A stretch of DNA of 64,000 nt from Akanthomyces muscarius (lineage: Eukaryota > Ascomycota > Sordariomycetes > Hypocreales > Cordycipitaceae), in NCBI RefSeq assembly GCF_028009165.1, contig NC_079244.1, positions 2,356,001 to 2,420,000 of the forward strand, in the 5' to 3' direction. Under the pieces are notes generated by a model. It made no database searches. It was given only the letters and a program-made list of their open reading frames with translations, and had not been told where the DNA came from. The position numbers and the translations under genes are program-made. This document shows positions 1 to 12,495 of this stretch, in pieces. How positions within the stretch are numbered: position 1 is the stretch's first letter; every line of letters begins with the position of its first letter.

Positions 1-579
1 TGATGTTCCCCGTATAAGACGGCAGCACATCACACTACCTTCACTCGAACAAACTTTTGAAACTCTGATTTCAGGCGCCATCCTCGAAATACATCCTCCC
101 ATCGATTCAAATTTGCCTTTTCATCTTATTTTTACGGAGAGCATTGCGATGGCGAGTACCTGTCGCGTGGAGAGCATAGTCACGATAAATCGTAGGGTAG
201 GCTGTAGCGAAATTGTCGTGTGGTTGTGAAGTAAACTAGCTATAGGCTCCGCCAGACAGTCCTATCCCATAATAGTCGGTACAAGAGGGTGTGCACCTAA
301 AAACAAATAACACTAGCTGATAAAACAAACTTTCCAAAAGCTGTCTTGGTATCTTCTCTCGTAAAATCAAATACTCGACCCAGCAAAAAACGCCCTGTGA
401 TTGTCTTCTCTTCTCACGACGGAGAAGAGGGCTAGGCTTCAAACGAAGGCGCCAAAACTTTTGAAAGCTCTCCAGAAAAACGCCTTAATTCCAAAATAAT
501 ACTCCTTTTCGTATATTTGTCGTTACATAAAAATTTGTGTCGTGGTATCTTTACAACTTCTCGTATTCAGTAGGTTGGT
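1..579. other. 3' flank, no gene seen
   Basis: AT-rich sequence downstream of the telobox gene, presumably its 3' UTR and terminator region. The only open frames are short, and I see no conserved protein, RNA or repeat. Confidence 0.6.
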
Positions 580-3500
580 TCAGCCCAGTGCCTCAGCCAC
601 TGCTGCTTGCAGCCCTTCAAGCAGGGCAGCCTCGGCAGCATTTTCTGCTTCTTGTTGGGCTTCCTGTGAGAGAGGCTCTTCTGGCTTGGGTGTCTCTTTC
701 GGTGCCAACACGGGAGTGCCTTGCACGGTTTGCGGTGTGTGTTGCAGCACAGGAGTATGAGGTTGTGATGTATGCGCAGGCGCTGGGGAGGCGGTCGCGC
801 TCGGAGTGTGAGTGGTGGAATGTTGCGCAGATGTAGTCGTCGGCAGAGCTATTGGGTGAGGAGGTGGCACGGCAGGCTGGATTGGTGGAGGCTGAGCCAT
901 TGGTTTTGGCTGTTGTGGTTGCTGCTGGTGTTGCGGGTGTGGCTGCTGGTGCTGTTGGTGCTGTTGGTGCTGAGGCTGAGGCACTTGCTGATGAACAACT
1001 GGCTGTGGGCGTTGCTGGGCTTGCTGAGACTGGGGTCGGGGAACATGAGGAGGAAGCTGCGCCTGGCCTTGTGGTCGGGGAGGATTCTGTTGGGACATGG
1101 CCTGAAGGGTCTGTTGTGTCGTAGAGTGTACCCCCTGTCGGGCTTGCGCTTGTGCTATCGTTGCGGCCACGGTTCTGGGGATATTCGCCATGCTAGCGGT
1201 TGCTCGGCCCTGGGCAGCTTGAGCAGCACTGGCGGCTTGTGCAGGAGTGACAACACCGGAACCGACACCAGCAGCCCCGGTTCGTCCTTGAGGCAAATGT
1301 TGCAGACCGCCTGCGAGGGTCATGATCCCTTGGAGTTTCGCCTGATCTTCTTCCGAATTCATCCTTGCCCGCTCCTCGGCCTCTTTTCGGGCAGCCTGGG
1401 TGGGGGCTCTGGTCTTGAGCTCGCCTGTGACAGCCTGCAGGTAGTATGGCATCTCCGAATTGGTCTTCAGGAAGAAGAGCTTTAAATTACGTGCCTTGTC
1501 TTTGAGCTGCACCTGCGTCCGATCTTTGAGTATATCTGAAATGGTACCACTTTGTCCAAAAAGCGTAAGGATTTGACTCCAATGCGGTCCTTTGACCATG
1601 TCAAGACCGGCCATGAGCGCCTTCTCTTCTTCCTGCGTCCAGGGGCGGCGAGTGGAATGAAGCCCTTCCCGTCTCGTATGTGCGGATGATTTGGAGAGTG
1701 CAGCTTGGCGCGCCTTATCATATAGCATGGCGCTTGGACATGTCTGGTTCGGAGGTAGATTCTCACCAGATGCAGGTTGTTGTGGTGGCTGTTCCGGGGT
1801 GGGTTGTGGTTGCGAGAAAGAGTAATAATGATGCTGCCCGTTTTGTTGTTGCAGGTGACTGAGGAAAGGAAGTTGAGAAGCCATGCTCTCCGTTGTGCTA
1901 GTGGGAACAGTTGGCTGGTACGGCACTGGTGATAATCCGTTGAGAGTCGTCTTGACATAATTGGACGTGCTTTCCGCAACCAAAGCCTCGAGCTCTTTGT
2001 AGTCAGTCATGAGATCAATCTTTCCTGTGGCAGGGGTAGTTCCGCTGGCAGCGGTCGTAACCGGCTTGTCTGTGCCGTTTGCGCCATTTGCGCCATTTGC
2101 GCCATTTGCATCGATTGCGCCATCCGTACCGTTCATGGCGGTCGTGCCGTTTGTACCATTCGTCGGGTTGCTGTCATCAGGAGCATCAATGACGATTGAA
2201 GGGGTAGCTTCGACTTCTGTTAGGCCTGCCAGAGCGTCTTGCACGAGCCCAGAAGCGGTCTTCTCGAAGAATGAAGATAGATCGTCGAGATCTAGATCCG
2301 CGCTACCACCAAGATCTCCAAATGTAACCGACTCCGCGGAATCAACTTCCAAGTGCATGTGGACTCCATAAACGCTGCCAATATCGGACAGGGCTGCCAA
2401 TCGTGTCTTGACGTATGCGGCGAAAGTCCATAACAATTCGTCGGCAGGATACTTTTTGATCAGCGATTCTGAATCAATCGCTTCTTTCGTCTCGGCTATC
2501 AGCTCGTTTTTGCGTTTAGTTGCCAAGGCAATAAAAGCCTGGTCGGCGTTGTGGAGGTCGTCTCCCGGATGTTGGGCTTTCAGTTTGTCTCCTAGCCCTT
2601 GCGTGAGAGCCCGCGTTATCAATTGCTCGACTTGTTGTTCCTCAGTCTTGTTTATCAGCTGCTGAATGCAGTTTTGCGTCTTTATTCCAAGGTACAGGTC
2701 GGCAGGACCGATGGGCAGATCGGAGACCTGGCAGTTGAATATCGTAAGGAGTTTCGAATCGGCTATGGAGTAAGATGCAGCGCTCGCTTGGATGAGCCAA
2801 ATGCACAACTTGGCCAGGTTAGCCATCTCGAGTAGCGTGCCGGCATTACTGTCCACGTTAATGTCTTCCGCAGACAGCGTATCATTGCTCGTGAAGAGCT
2901 TCCATACGCTCTCTAATGAGTCTTGAAGATGGCGAAAGGTCCGTCCGTGATCTGAGTATGCATCTCGTATCGCTCGGATGCCTTCATCGATGGGTTGGTG
3001 TTGTATGAGAGAGTATAAGATGGTAAAGGACTTGTTCCCCGATTAGCATGCATGCGCCGCTTCTTTTGTTCAAACTGGGAGTACAAACCAAATTGCCTAA
3101 TGTATGGGTCTGAACGGTGCGCACGTATTTAAGAGGGTCGGAAAAGAATGTTGGCGGGGGGGTGACGCTTTCTAGCAACGCAGCAACGTCGATGTCCATC
3201 GGGTCACCGATATTGTCGTCCACCGGCGCATCAAATTGTCCCACAAGGTCGTCGACATTGGATAGGGCGTTCTGGACGAGAAGCGCCAGTCCATCCTCCA
3301 GAGAATGGTCGTCCTCGGGCTGTTGTTGCGCGGTCTGGGCTTCCTCTGTTTTCGTCCGCTTGGCGTTGGATTCCTGATGTGATTCGCCCTCCTGCTCATG
3401 CGGTCGTTTCGTATTCGTAAATTCGGGCGGCAGAGTAAAGTCGAGGCCCTCGAGGCCCATCAGGTCGTGCTCCTGTTTGATGCCTGCACCTGCAAGGGTT

Positions 3501-3671
3501 CGTTAGCAATTCATCGGCCCCAGAGTTGCCCGTCGCACGCAATTGTCCCCAGTGACCGAGCTCGGCACCCTCGATACGACCGAAAAAAATCATGGGAATG
3601 CTCGCAGAGGAGCGCATCGCCAACGTACCAAGTGCGCCGCCGTGGGCTTCAGGCTGCGCAGGCTCAGCCAT
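580..3671 (-). CDS. TBF1: Telobox Myb protein (TRF/Tbf1-like telomere and promoter binding factor)
   Basis: Predicted nuclear DNA-binding protein of 964 aa. Exons: 3671-3629, 3489-3089, 3030-580. The introns (3490-3628, 3031-3088) have GTACGT/GTTTGT donors and CAG/AAG acceptors, and both joins keep the frame. The start is the ATG at 3671 (MAEPAQPEAHGG). A predicted TRFH-like dimerisation region covers about residues 110-330. A single C-terminal-half Myb domain (about 608-668, RRPWTQEEEKALMAGL) carries the telobox variant QVQLKDKARNLK, the helix that contacts TTAGGG repeats in this family. The tail is rich in Q, P and H, and an Asn-Gly-Ala stretch near residue 455 comes from 9-nt DNA repeats. 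Family members bind telomeric repeats and also TTAGGG sites in promoters. Which role dominates here cannot be read from sequence, and Taz1-like is the main alternative to Tbf1-like. Confidence 0.85.
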
Positions 3672-4386
3672 GGTTGCGGGATGGAGAGCGCGCGCGCATG
3701 CGAAGATGCGAGCGCAAGACAAGCAAAGCGAGGCAATTCAACTGCAATTTCGATAGGAAATTGGTAGCATAAATTTGGCCTCGCCAATGAAGCGAAAGCG
3801 CGCCTGCCTCTGGCCGTTGTTATTTTTCCTTCTGTATCGTCGTACCGGCGATCGAATGCGGGCAGTCGCGGAGAAAATTTGCTGAGTCAGTCGTCACCGC
3901 TGCCCTTATTTCTTGCCCCAAAACTTTCGCCACTGGTGATACACAATGTGCACAGAGGCGAGGGGCCGAAAATTAATATTAAGCAGCAAGAATTCAAAAT
4001 TGTCGCGCCTGGCCAAAAACAATGCTTGGTTCTTGGGCAAATGGGAAAAGTTGCCGTCAACTCGTTTGCGACTTTTTGGTGGGCTGGGTGGGCGAGTGGC
4101 TTCTTATCGAACTGATACGACCTCGTCTTATCGTTATCAACTTTTTTTTTTATCCTACGGCATTCACTCTCTGCGCGACCGAGAAGAAGCCTCCCTCCTC
4201 CTCCACGGCAGCGCAAAAATTTCAGCTGGCCAAACATCTCCAACCACCCCGTTGGATTTTTAGCGCATTACATAACCCACTTTCCGGATTTGGGGGAGCA
4301 CCAACGTCTAATTGAAATGCCACGTAGTTATCGAAGCGCCACTACATCTAGGTACCTCTCCGTAATAGCCCATATCATGCTCGGCA

Positions 4387-4512
4387 GCTGCCCCTTTATG
4401 AGTGAATATAGCACACCGGACAGCTGCCTGCCCCGAGCGCGAGTGGACAATGAGACCCCATAGCGCCCACCAGCTCCCTGCCCCTTCACGAGTGAACAAT
4501 GAGACCCGAAAT
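4387..4512. repeat. Imperfect triplicated element
   Basis: Three partial copies of a 35-45 nt unit begin near 4387, 4421 and 4470. Each has an AGCTSCCTGCCCC-like head followed by a GAGTGRACAATGAGACCC tail. The last two are the most similar. They are not coding and no transposon ends are visible. A duplicated promoter element or a decayed repeat fragment would fit. Confidence 0.6.
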
Positions 4513-4654
4513 ACGTACGCGACACTACACTGGACTTTCAGCCAATCATACAGCATATTTGACCACCAAGCCTCAGCACCAAGCCAGTACCTATTTTGCT
4601 TATACCTATCCACCAGTTATAGTAAGGCCAGCAGGAGCAACACGGGCAAATACA

Positions 4655-4800
4655 GGCAACACAGGTAACTGAAATAATAGAAGCAACAGAACCAACAATA
4701 GCAACAGAACCAACGGAAGTAAGAAAGCGATAGAAGTAACAGAAGTAAAAGAAGTGAGATGAAGTAATAGAAGTGACAGAAGCAATAGAAGTAATGGAAG
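4655..4800. repeat. Purine-rich degenerate tandem tract (AGAAGTAAC-like)
   Basis: About 150 nt built from degenerate copies of AGAAGTAAC, AGAAGCAAC and AGAACCAAC units, almost devoid of T. Both strands stay open through it only because of the composition. Confidence 0.6.
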
Positions 4801-5329
4801 CAGCCGAGGCAACTGGGTTGGCAGAGGCGGCAGGAGCGTACTGCTGTGGCATAAAGTGTTGGCCTGAAACGCCTTTGACGCCTTCTTCCAGCGCCTTCTT
4901 CAACAGCAAAAGTACGAAAAAGAACCCAATTACAACCTATTCAATGCAGCAATTTCAGCATGAAGAGCTGACTGGCCGGACTTCGACGCGGCCCTAGTAT
5001 ATGCGGTTGTCTGTGCTCATCCCAATTATCTTCTTCGTCATTGCCGTCGCCGCCGTCGCCGCCGTCGCCGGACTTGTGCACGCCATGTTCAACAATTCCA
5101 GACACGCGACTTTGACACACTTGCCTCCCGAGTAATTTGCAGTATCACAGTCATGCGCTGAAATGCAGTCTATTGTGGTAAGTATGCGTTTGTTTCGTCA
5201 CTTGACAGTACTAATACTAAAGATATGTAGTATACAATCGAGAACGAGCTTGTGGGACCCGTGTCCCGTCTCAAAGTCTCAAAAATGTATATAGAATAAT
5301 TACAAAACAAGAATAAAGCACCGGGACTA

Positions 5330-6799
5330 CTACAATGCCACCGCAGCGAACAAGATGACAGCCGCAATACTGGATCCGAGAACAGTTATTTGCATGTCCT
5401 TGGAAGCGGCATTCTTGCCCTTGCCCTTGTCCTGGCCCTTGTCCTGACCCTTGCCGTCGTTTTTGCTATCATCCTGGCCACCCCCGCCCCCGCCGGTAGT
5501 CTGAGGCTGGCTGTCGGAAGTAGCGCTTGGCACAGCCGTAAAAGTCCCAGCCATGGTCTCTCCGAGAGTGGGAAGACGGACGTTCCCTTCAATCGCCCAC
5601 CAGCCTCCGTTTGTGGATGTAGGGCATGCAGGCGTAGTCAGTGTCTTGGGGTCAACGTCGGACTTGTGCACACCGCTAGGCGTGATGGTTGCCCACTTGC
5701 TCTTGAGGTTGTTGAAGTCGGGGCTAACAGGGGTAGGTGTGCCCTGGCGGGTAAACCCTCCTTCAACAGCAGTGTTGGAGGTGTCGCCACCAGATGGGCC
5801 GTAACTGATGAGACCGTAGTGGTTCTCTTCCTCGATCCACTCGTAAATGATGGAGCCGCTCCAGTCGTGGATCATGTCCTTGCCAAAGACAGCATCCTGG
5901 TCGGCAAACAGGCGAGGGCCGGGTGTGTTGCAGCCAGTTTCAGAGAAGAATATGGGAACGGGATAGTCCTTGGCGTATTCCTCCAGCTTGTCGTACGTTG
6001 ATGTGTTGTAGTCAGCGGGATCACACCACGAGTACGAGTTGAGGGCAAAAAAGTCGACAATATCGGCAGAGTCGCCGCCGCAAGCCAGGTAGTTCTGGAG
6101 CATGGGGCGAAGCTCAACAATGTCGGCAGCAGAGTACCCAATCGGGATCTTGCGATAGTTCTTCTTGTCGCGATAAGCCTTCATGTCGCGAGCAGCGGCC
6201 TTGATAAAGGGAGCGGCGATCGAGTCCTCCTTCTTGGCGATGTTCTCGTTGCCGACAAAGAATCCAAGGACGTTGTCGTAGTTGTGGAAAGTATCCATGA
6301 CAGCCGCATAAGAATCGTACTGCGTCTGATTCCAGTGCAGGTCGGTCTGGGGGAAGAGTTAGCACGTCACGTCGTCCTCGGGCATTTTGGGGAGGCAAGA
6401 CTTACGGAAATGACGTATGTGCCAAACGTGTCGAGATCAATGAGAAGGTAGATCCCGGCATCGTCAAAAGCCTTCATACAGCCATCGTGGTTGGCGGAGG
6501 CGTCGACGTGGTAGACACGAATGCTGTTGACGCCAAGCTCCTTCATGAGACTGGCGTCTCGCTGGCACTGCTCAGTGTCGATGAGAGGATCTTGGGGGCG
6601 AAGCTGGTACGCAACACCTGGGCAAGCATTAGCGACGAGACGGACCTTTGCATTGACCTGCAAAGTCAGACGAACCCTTGAGAAAGAACTGAGAGCCATC
6701 CTTCTTGAAGAATTTGTTTCCAAGAACTTCAATTGCGTCGAGCGCAGAGACGGCGGAAGCCAGGCCCGACAGGGCGAGGCTGAGAGAAGAAATGCGCAT
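5330..6799 (-). CDS. GH72 1,3-beta-glucanosyltransferase, GPI-anchored (Gel/Gas family)
   Basis: A 450-aa protein predicted to elongate beta-1,3-glucan in the cell wall by cleaving a chain and transferring it to another. Exons: 6799-6676, 6617-6406, 6346-5330, with both introns phase-consistent (GTTCGT...CCCAG and GTAAGT...CCCAG). It has a signal peptide (MRISSLSLALSGLASAVSA), then the GH72 domain. The acid/base Glu is visible at about residue 146 (VGNENIAK) and the nucleophile Glu at about 248 (FFSETGCN). After the domain comes a Gly/Lys/Asp-rich linker and a hydrophobic end (ITVLGSSIAAVILFAAVAL) that fits a GPI-attachment signal. There is no C-terminal Cys-rich X8/CBM43 module, so this is the shorter Gel1-type subfamily. 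The following SDR gene lies 1.9 kb away, so no operon-like link is suggested. Confidence 0.95.
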
Positions 6800-8654
6800 C
6801 ACAAGCTGTAGTGCAGGGCCAATGTAGCAAGGCAAAAATCTGGTGATGATGAAGACCAAGTCGGGTTTCGCGGAAACGCAAGGGTGAGAAACGGTGATCG
6901 TCGGTGGTAGCGAGCGTTGGCCGGGGCGAGGCAGTCGCAATGTGGATATGCACAGGCGAGCGAAGCCAAGGCAGCCGAGATTGTGCAAAAGGGCGATTCA
7001 AGAAATGCAAATGCACGAATTCGACCACAAAAGAGAAGCAACGGCACAATAGAGCGCCTCAGAGGAAGGTGACGACGGCAGACTGGTGCGACAAGCTAAT
7101 GTCGGGCTGCCTCTACTTTTAATAGCGTCGAGTGGGATCTGACAGGGCTCCGCGAAAGCCTGCTTTGCCTGCCAGCTCGCCCACCAACAGCGCCAGTTCA
7201 ACACGACCAGGGCCACAGTAAAAACCGCAATAGATAGCCACGGCGGCCAATGTCCTGGCAAGGCTAGGATTTTCCCCATCCTCGGGATGGTGGGTACACG
7301 CATTGCATGCATGGACATGAAGACGGAACACGAGAAAACCATGGTCGCCACGGTCCACCGGTCGGGCCTAAGCAGGCCGCTAGCAGTGGGAGATGCGCCA
7401 CGACCAGGGGAGGCTAGGGAAGGACGGCACAGAGGGCAAAAGGGTGCGGACGTTGCCTTGGTAATACTGGGTATGAGGAGGGAAACGAGGCTGCCCGCGT
7501 ATCTGTTTTGCCTCTTGTATTTCGCCACTGCCCTATTGGCTTGGCATCTGCCGGGTGAGCAGAGAAAGCAGCGACCTAAATACGAAGTAGATACTGCCAA
7601 CGCGCTTTACCATCTACTGCATGCAGAATTCCCATTAGAAAGTCGAGACAAAACCAGCCGAGAAGGAAAACTCTTTACTGGTACGACGGACGACTAACTA
7701 AAAGCAACGGCGTGGCGGGCCCGATGACGGCATGCAGGTACCAGCGTCACTGGCGCCGGGTAAGGTGTCGCACTAGCAGCGTTACGGACCACGAGGGGAG
7801 GCTGCAATTGGGTGACGGTCCTGTCCTACACTCTTTATTCGATACTGTCGTCGAACCATATTGCTCTTTTTGCGACGCAGCAACATTCAGTAAGTTAGCG
7901 CCGATGTTCCACGACTGTCGATCCGTGTGTTGTCGCAGATTCACCCGACAGACGTAAGAGAGCGACTCCCATCCCTCGTGTCGCAAAAAACATAAACAAG
8001 CTGGCAAATTTGCCAAGACTGGCCACTCTATCTGGAGCGCATGCAATCTCCCCTGTACTCCCGTCTTTCCCCCACGCTCTTTGCTATGGCCAGTCCAGCG
8101 TCGACGCCAATTCCAAGCCGTACTTTTAACAACACCTATGAGCGCACTCTTGGCTCTTTAAAAATCGTTGAAAACTAAAATAAGCGAATGGGAAGACGCC
8201 ATTGGCATCTCCTCAGAGATACGTAGCTCGGGCTGGTACTGCAATCTGAATTTCGACGGTTGACGCCTCCAGCCATGTTGCCCTATGACAAGGATCTTTC
8301 TGGCTGGGTCCGGAGAATTGTCTCCGCAAGAGGAGCTCCGTGTCTGGGTTCAGATGAGAACCGACGATCACCTTTGTTTTGTCTTTGTTTGTTGAATTGC
8401 TATTTCCACGAGTCTGATTTGTTAGCAAGATGCAGAAGCGACTTTTGCGCATAGCACTTTACCAACGGGCAGCCATGTTCATTCCTACAAGACGGCACAG
8501 CTTATAGCTTCCCAGAGAGTACTCTTCATGACATTTCTAGTTTACAATTACAGAGCAGTGAATATATAACATAGCAGCGCTTATACCTCGCCAATCTCCT
8601 CCGTCTATGGATGTTCCAACGCCAGCATCAGAACAAGTCCCAGTCCGCTTTGCA
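6800..8654. other. Intergenic, 1.9 kb, no supported gene
   Basis: Upstream region of the GH72 gene and 3' flank of the SDR gene. The longest open frame (6998-7600, minus) has no recognisable domain and a composition that does not look like protein. Nothing else stands out. Confidence 0.55.
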
Positions 8655-9799
8655 TTATCTCTGCTTCTTGTCCTCGGTAGAGCCGTTTCTCCCGATATAG
8701 GTCCGCATCCCCCGGTCCACGCCCGAAATCTTTCTCGCCAGCACCTGCACGCCCGCGGGCAGCACCGAGTACCAGTCGACCCAGCGCGCGTACAGCGGCA
8801 TGCCCGTCGTCGCGCCTTTGCCCTGGTCAATTGCCGCCACAATCTCCTTGGCGACCTCGACGGGCTCGACGACGGGCGCAATGAAGCTGCTGGGCGTCTG
8901 CACTCCGTAAAACAGCGGCGTGCTCAGCTGGCCGGGCGTGATGAGCACAGTCTTGATCTCCGGGTGCGACTCGCGCAGCTCGGCGGCCACAGACCGGTGC
9001 ATGGCCGACAGACCAGCCTTGGCCGCGGCGTAGTCGCTGAGCTGTGCAGCGCCCAGGTGGCCAATGACGGACGAGATGTTGACAACGGTGCCGCCGTTGC
9101 CGCTGCGGATGATGGCGGGCAGAAACGCCTTGAGGCAGTAAAAGGGGCCAAGAAGGTTCGTCGACAGGCTGCGGTCGATTTCGTCAACGGAGAGGTCGAG
9201 GAGCGATTTACCAACTACAATGGCGGCATTGTTGATGAGCACCGTAGGCGTTCCGAGCTATTCCCGAGCATGTGAGTAGGTGTGCAAAGTCACATCACGT
9301 AGATTATCCTTACCTCTTCCTCAATCTTGAGCGCCGTCGCTGCAACTTGCTTGTAGTCGCTCACATCGCACTTGTACGCGGTAACGCCGCGAGCCTCGCC
9401 ATTTTCCATGTCATTGACGTCGAGAACAGCCACCGTGGCGCCGCGCATGCCGTAGACCTCGGCCACCAACATGCCCAGACCGCTGGCGCCGCCGGTGATG
9501 ACAATGACCTCCTCGCCGAGATCGACTTGGCGCGGGACACCGTGAGCAATGCGCCGGTTCACCGCCGATGCCACCCACAGTAGCGACACGAAAGCCGCCC
9601 ACGCAAACGCCGCCAGCATCGTCGGCGCGTCCCAAAGCATGGCGCGCGCCCGCAAGCACAGCGGTACCAGCGCAGTGACAAACGGGTGAAACACGGTCAC
9701 GCTGAGCACCCGAACCAGCATGTCGACCGATAGAGGCGCAAACCATGAGTCGCGCTGCGGCGGCTGTGGGAAGTTCCCGCCGGTCGAGTACGACGCCAT
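8655..9799 (-). CDS. Membrane-anchored short-chain dehydrogenase/reductase (SDR16C / RDH-like)
   Basis: A 362-aa NAD(P)-dependent oxidoreductase. Exons: 9799-9314 and 9257-8655; the 56-nt intron uses GTAAGG and an ATAG acceptor. Hydrophobic segments near residues 25-50 and 55-80 should anchor it in a membrane, probably the ER or lipid droplet. The Rossmann motif TGGASGLG is at 102-109, INNAA near 170-174, catalytic Ser at about 225 (NISS) and YxxxK at about 238-242 (YAAAK). The layout, with N-terminal anchor, classical SDR core and C-terminal tail, resembles retinol dehydrogenase 10 and 17-beta-HSD 11/13. Those act on lipid alcohols, retinoids or steroids. The substrate here is unknown and not indicated by neighbours. 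Confidence 0.9.
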
Positions 9800-11869
9800 C
9801 GCACAAAACTCGGAATCTATTCGTTCGAAGTGGAAGGGAGAAGGCTGTGCTCTGGACAGCGCTTTTGCGTTTTGCTCGTATATTCGTGATGGAAAAGACT
9901 CGCTATGCTTAGTATGGAAAAGTAAATAAAGTAATTGAGACGATGCAATCAGAAGAATCGCGAAGATGGCTGGTAGTTTTTCGTGACAGCTTGCAGCCCA
10001 CTTGAGCTTGAAACCTCCTTCTGACATGTGCTTTGGCCCTGGATGGGTTGGCCCCTCGCTAGCGTGCACCAGACAGCCCCTGGCGAGCCCGGCGGCTTCT
10101 TGTTAGCGGCAACCGTTGTCACAGCACAGCTGCACCAGCAAACACTTGCTCTCTTCACAAAGCCACCTGTTGAGCGTCTTCGTAATGAAAAACGCCGCAT
10201 CGAGTGCAGAATCTCCCAAATCCTGGGACACGAATGGCCTATGAGTAAACAACACCGCAACCCGACGGCTTTCGACGCGCCTTAAGATCAAAACGACAGC
10301 GTCGCAGTCAAGGTTAAAGTCCGTTCCGTCGGTTCTTCACCACGAGAGCCCACATCAGAATGACGCCGCTTTTTGACAGCAACACGGAGATTCAGGGCGC
10401 TCACGAGGGACGGCAAAGTGACCCTCCTATCTCATTCTTGAAAACTTTCAAAGGAATTCGACGGCCAACTTATTGCTTCTGGATTGGGCACCGCACGTGT
10501 TGCCGCCTTGGTGGGCACTTCCCGCCGTCCATATCGCACAGACTGCGGAATCTTGTATGCCCGGCTCTTCATAGTCAGATGCCAACAGCCGCGACCAGGT
10601 GCTGGTATAGTCAATCTCAATCTCATTGGGATGAAGACAGGATATACACACATTGGCTCTATCGACAGATATCTATAAAGATGTGCACGCCTGCCGCAGG
10701 ACCACTAGACTGTAACAAACTGAGTGATTCGCCTACGGTCTCAGCACTGCCGAGGCAGGCCAGCTGCAGGCTCGAAGCCGAGTACAGTGCTTCTTTGGCT
10801 AAAAAGATTCATTTCAAAGGGGATTGGCAATGGCATAGAGTGGCATAGAGTGGTGAGTTAGAGCTCAAGGCCTGAGGCAGGATCACTTTCACATGACACA
10901 GCACCGTAAATGCGCAGAGAAATGGCCTGCGACGGCTTCAGAACTTGCCGCACAACAGTCCTAGTGTTTTCTACAGAAGCTCTTACGTTGCATTATTGCG
11001 TAGGACCGCCGAGGGTACCATGCCACTCTCGGCAACCAGGCTGAAGGTGGATAAAGCACCCATCCGCAGGCTTCACTCACGACCTATACTTGGGTGACTT
11101 GTTTCGAAATCTGCGAGATGTTTGTTACCAGCTTCGGTGTGGTCTTTCTGAAGTATGTATTGCGCAGCGTGAGTTGTTGCGGGCATGGCTCAAATTATGC
11201 CGGCACATGAAGCTCGAATGAGCAGACGTCGGCAACAAAATCATGTGCAGACTGGCATTTGTTCGTCAGATCGTATGGGTATTCCCGCCGAATTCCGTAG
11301 ACCCGTCAGTAGGGCTCCGCATTCCATTGACTCGGGAATCGGCTGTCGCTCGCACGTGGCAGTCCGCGGCCAACTGACCAACAAGCAAGCACCCATCGGG
11401 CACGTCTCCGCTGGGAGACACGGAAATACCCCGAATGCAACCTCGACGGTAGAAAATCAGACGGTAGCCCACCTTTGGCCAGATATGAGAAACTACTGGC
11501 GGCGAGATAACTTTCTCATGAGGTGATTTCATACGATGCCCTCAGCTTTCAAACTTTCTCTTGCTTCTTTGCTTCTGTAGAACCCTGAGGGTGGTCCATC
11601 GTGGTAGATTTCTTCGTTGCGCTCCGGAACTAACTGCATCACAAAAGCTATTTTCGGAAGGTGAGATCTTGTAGTCATACGTAATATGGTAGTGAGGTCG
11701 TATAGCCTATCTCATCATTTTCTATGTATCTTTACAGAGATTGAGGTTCGTAGGGCCCGTAGACAACTATAAATACCCCCAGCTTGAGACGTAAGATGCA
11801 ACTCTCAACATCACGAACCAAACTCGTCACAAACGATCCTCATACTCATACTCTTTTGACCATTTTACA
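9800..11869. other. Intergenic, 2.1 kb, no supported gene
   Basis: Divergent upstream region between the SDR gene (-) and the HsbA-like gene (+). Several short open frames are present, none with recognisable protein features. A TATA-like box lies at 11768-11775. Confidence 0.55.
11768..11775 (+). promoter_or_regulatory. TATA-like box of the HsbA-like gene
   Basis: TATAAATA sits 95-102 nt upstream of the ATG at 11870. A clear TATA box is common for strongly induced secreted-protein genes in fungi. The assignment is by position and match only. Confidence 0.5.
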
Positions 11870-12495
11870 ATGCGTTTCACTACCCCTCTGTCTGCCATCA
11901 CTCTCATGGTGGCCAGTGTCAAGGCGGCTGAGAACCCCATCATTGGCCTCGTCGACCGGATTACATCCATCTCCCAAGACTTTGACAACGTCCTCGAAGA
12001 TCCCAACCCTGTGAGAATTATAGAAACACTGCCGGTAAGCATAAAACCGCTCAGTGATGACCGCGCGACATGCTTACCGTGACTGCAGCATCTAGCCTAT
12101 GACGGAGCCAACTTGGTTGCGACCATTGTCTCGGACGTTACGGGCTGGAAGAATCCGCTCGACAATGACGATCAGCTCAAGACGTGTGCCACTCTCAAAA
12201 AGGTACGCTAAACGCCGATTTATATTTTAGCGACCGACTAACATGGCAAACTTTGGCAAAGTTTGCAACTACGGAGGAGAAGCTCTTGACAGCCATTCTC
12301 AATGATGTAGTCAAGGTCGCCACTCTCCCACTTCCTATCGGAGGGCTAATTGGTCTGGTTGCGTCGGCTCTCAAGGAGGCTGTTGATGGGATCTTTGGGT
12401 TTTCTGTGAAAATCGCGCCGGTGTGCAGCGACGCTGCGAACAAGGATAAGGCCGCTCTCACCGACCTTATCGCCAACATCAAGACGGCGATCTAG
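11870..12495 (+). CDS. HsbA-like small secreted protein (hydrophobic-surface-binding / cell-wall galactomannoprotein type)
   Basis: A 170-aa predicted secreted protein. Exons: 11870-12034, 12089-12202, 12262-12495, all phase 0, with GTAAGC and GTACGC donors and CTGCAG and CAAAG acceptors. The signal peptide is MRFTTPLSAITLMVASVKA. The mature part is helical with a two-Cys pattern: one Cys near the end of exon 2 (KTCATLKK) and one near the C-terminus (APVCSDAANK). Alternating hydrophobic helices run between them (LPLPIGGLIGLVASALKEA). This fits the HsbA family, whose founding member adsorbs to hydrophobic surfaces and recruits lytic enzymes in Aspergillus. The family call is by overall pattern and moderate similarity, and the role here is inference. 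The gene stands alone with a TATA box upstream. Confidence 0.7.

Larger units (their letters stand above)
3672..5329. other. Intergenic: promoter of the telobox gene, two repeat tracts
   Basis: Non-coding spacer of 1.66 kb. It contains a triplicated element (4387-4512), a purine-rich tract (4655-4800) and a short GCCGTC run near 5040-5070. Open frames over the purine tract are low-complexity artefacts. Confidence 0.6.

Noticed and set aside
772..1485. 237-aa plus-strand open frame in the telobox gene
   Set aside because: Antisense of the Gln/Pro-rich tail, with Leu/Trp/Arg artefact composition.
6998..7600. 200-aa minus-strand open frame upstream of the GH72 gene
   Set aside because: No recognisable domain, no splice-supported extension, and it overlaps the expected promoter.
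10360..10848. 162-aa plus-strand open frame in the 9.8-11.9 kb spacer
   Set aside because: No protein-like periodicity or motif, and probably chance.
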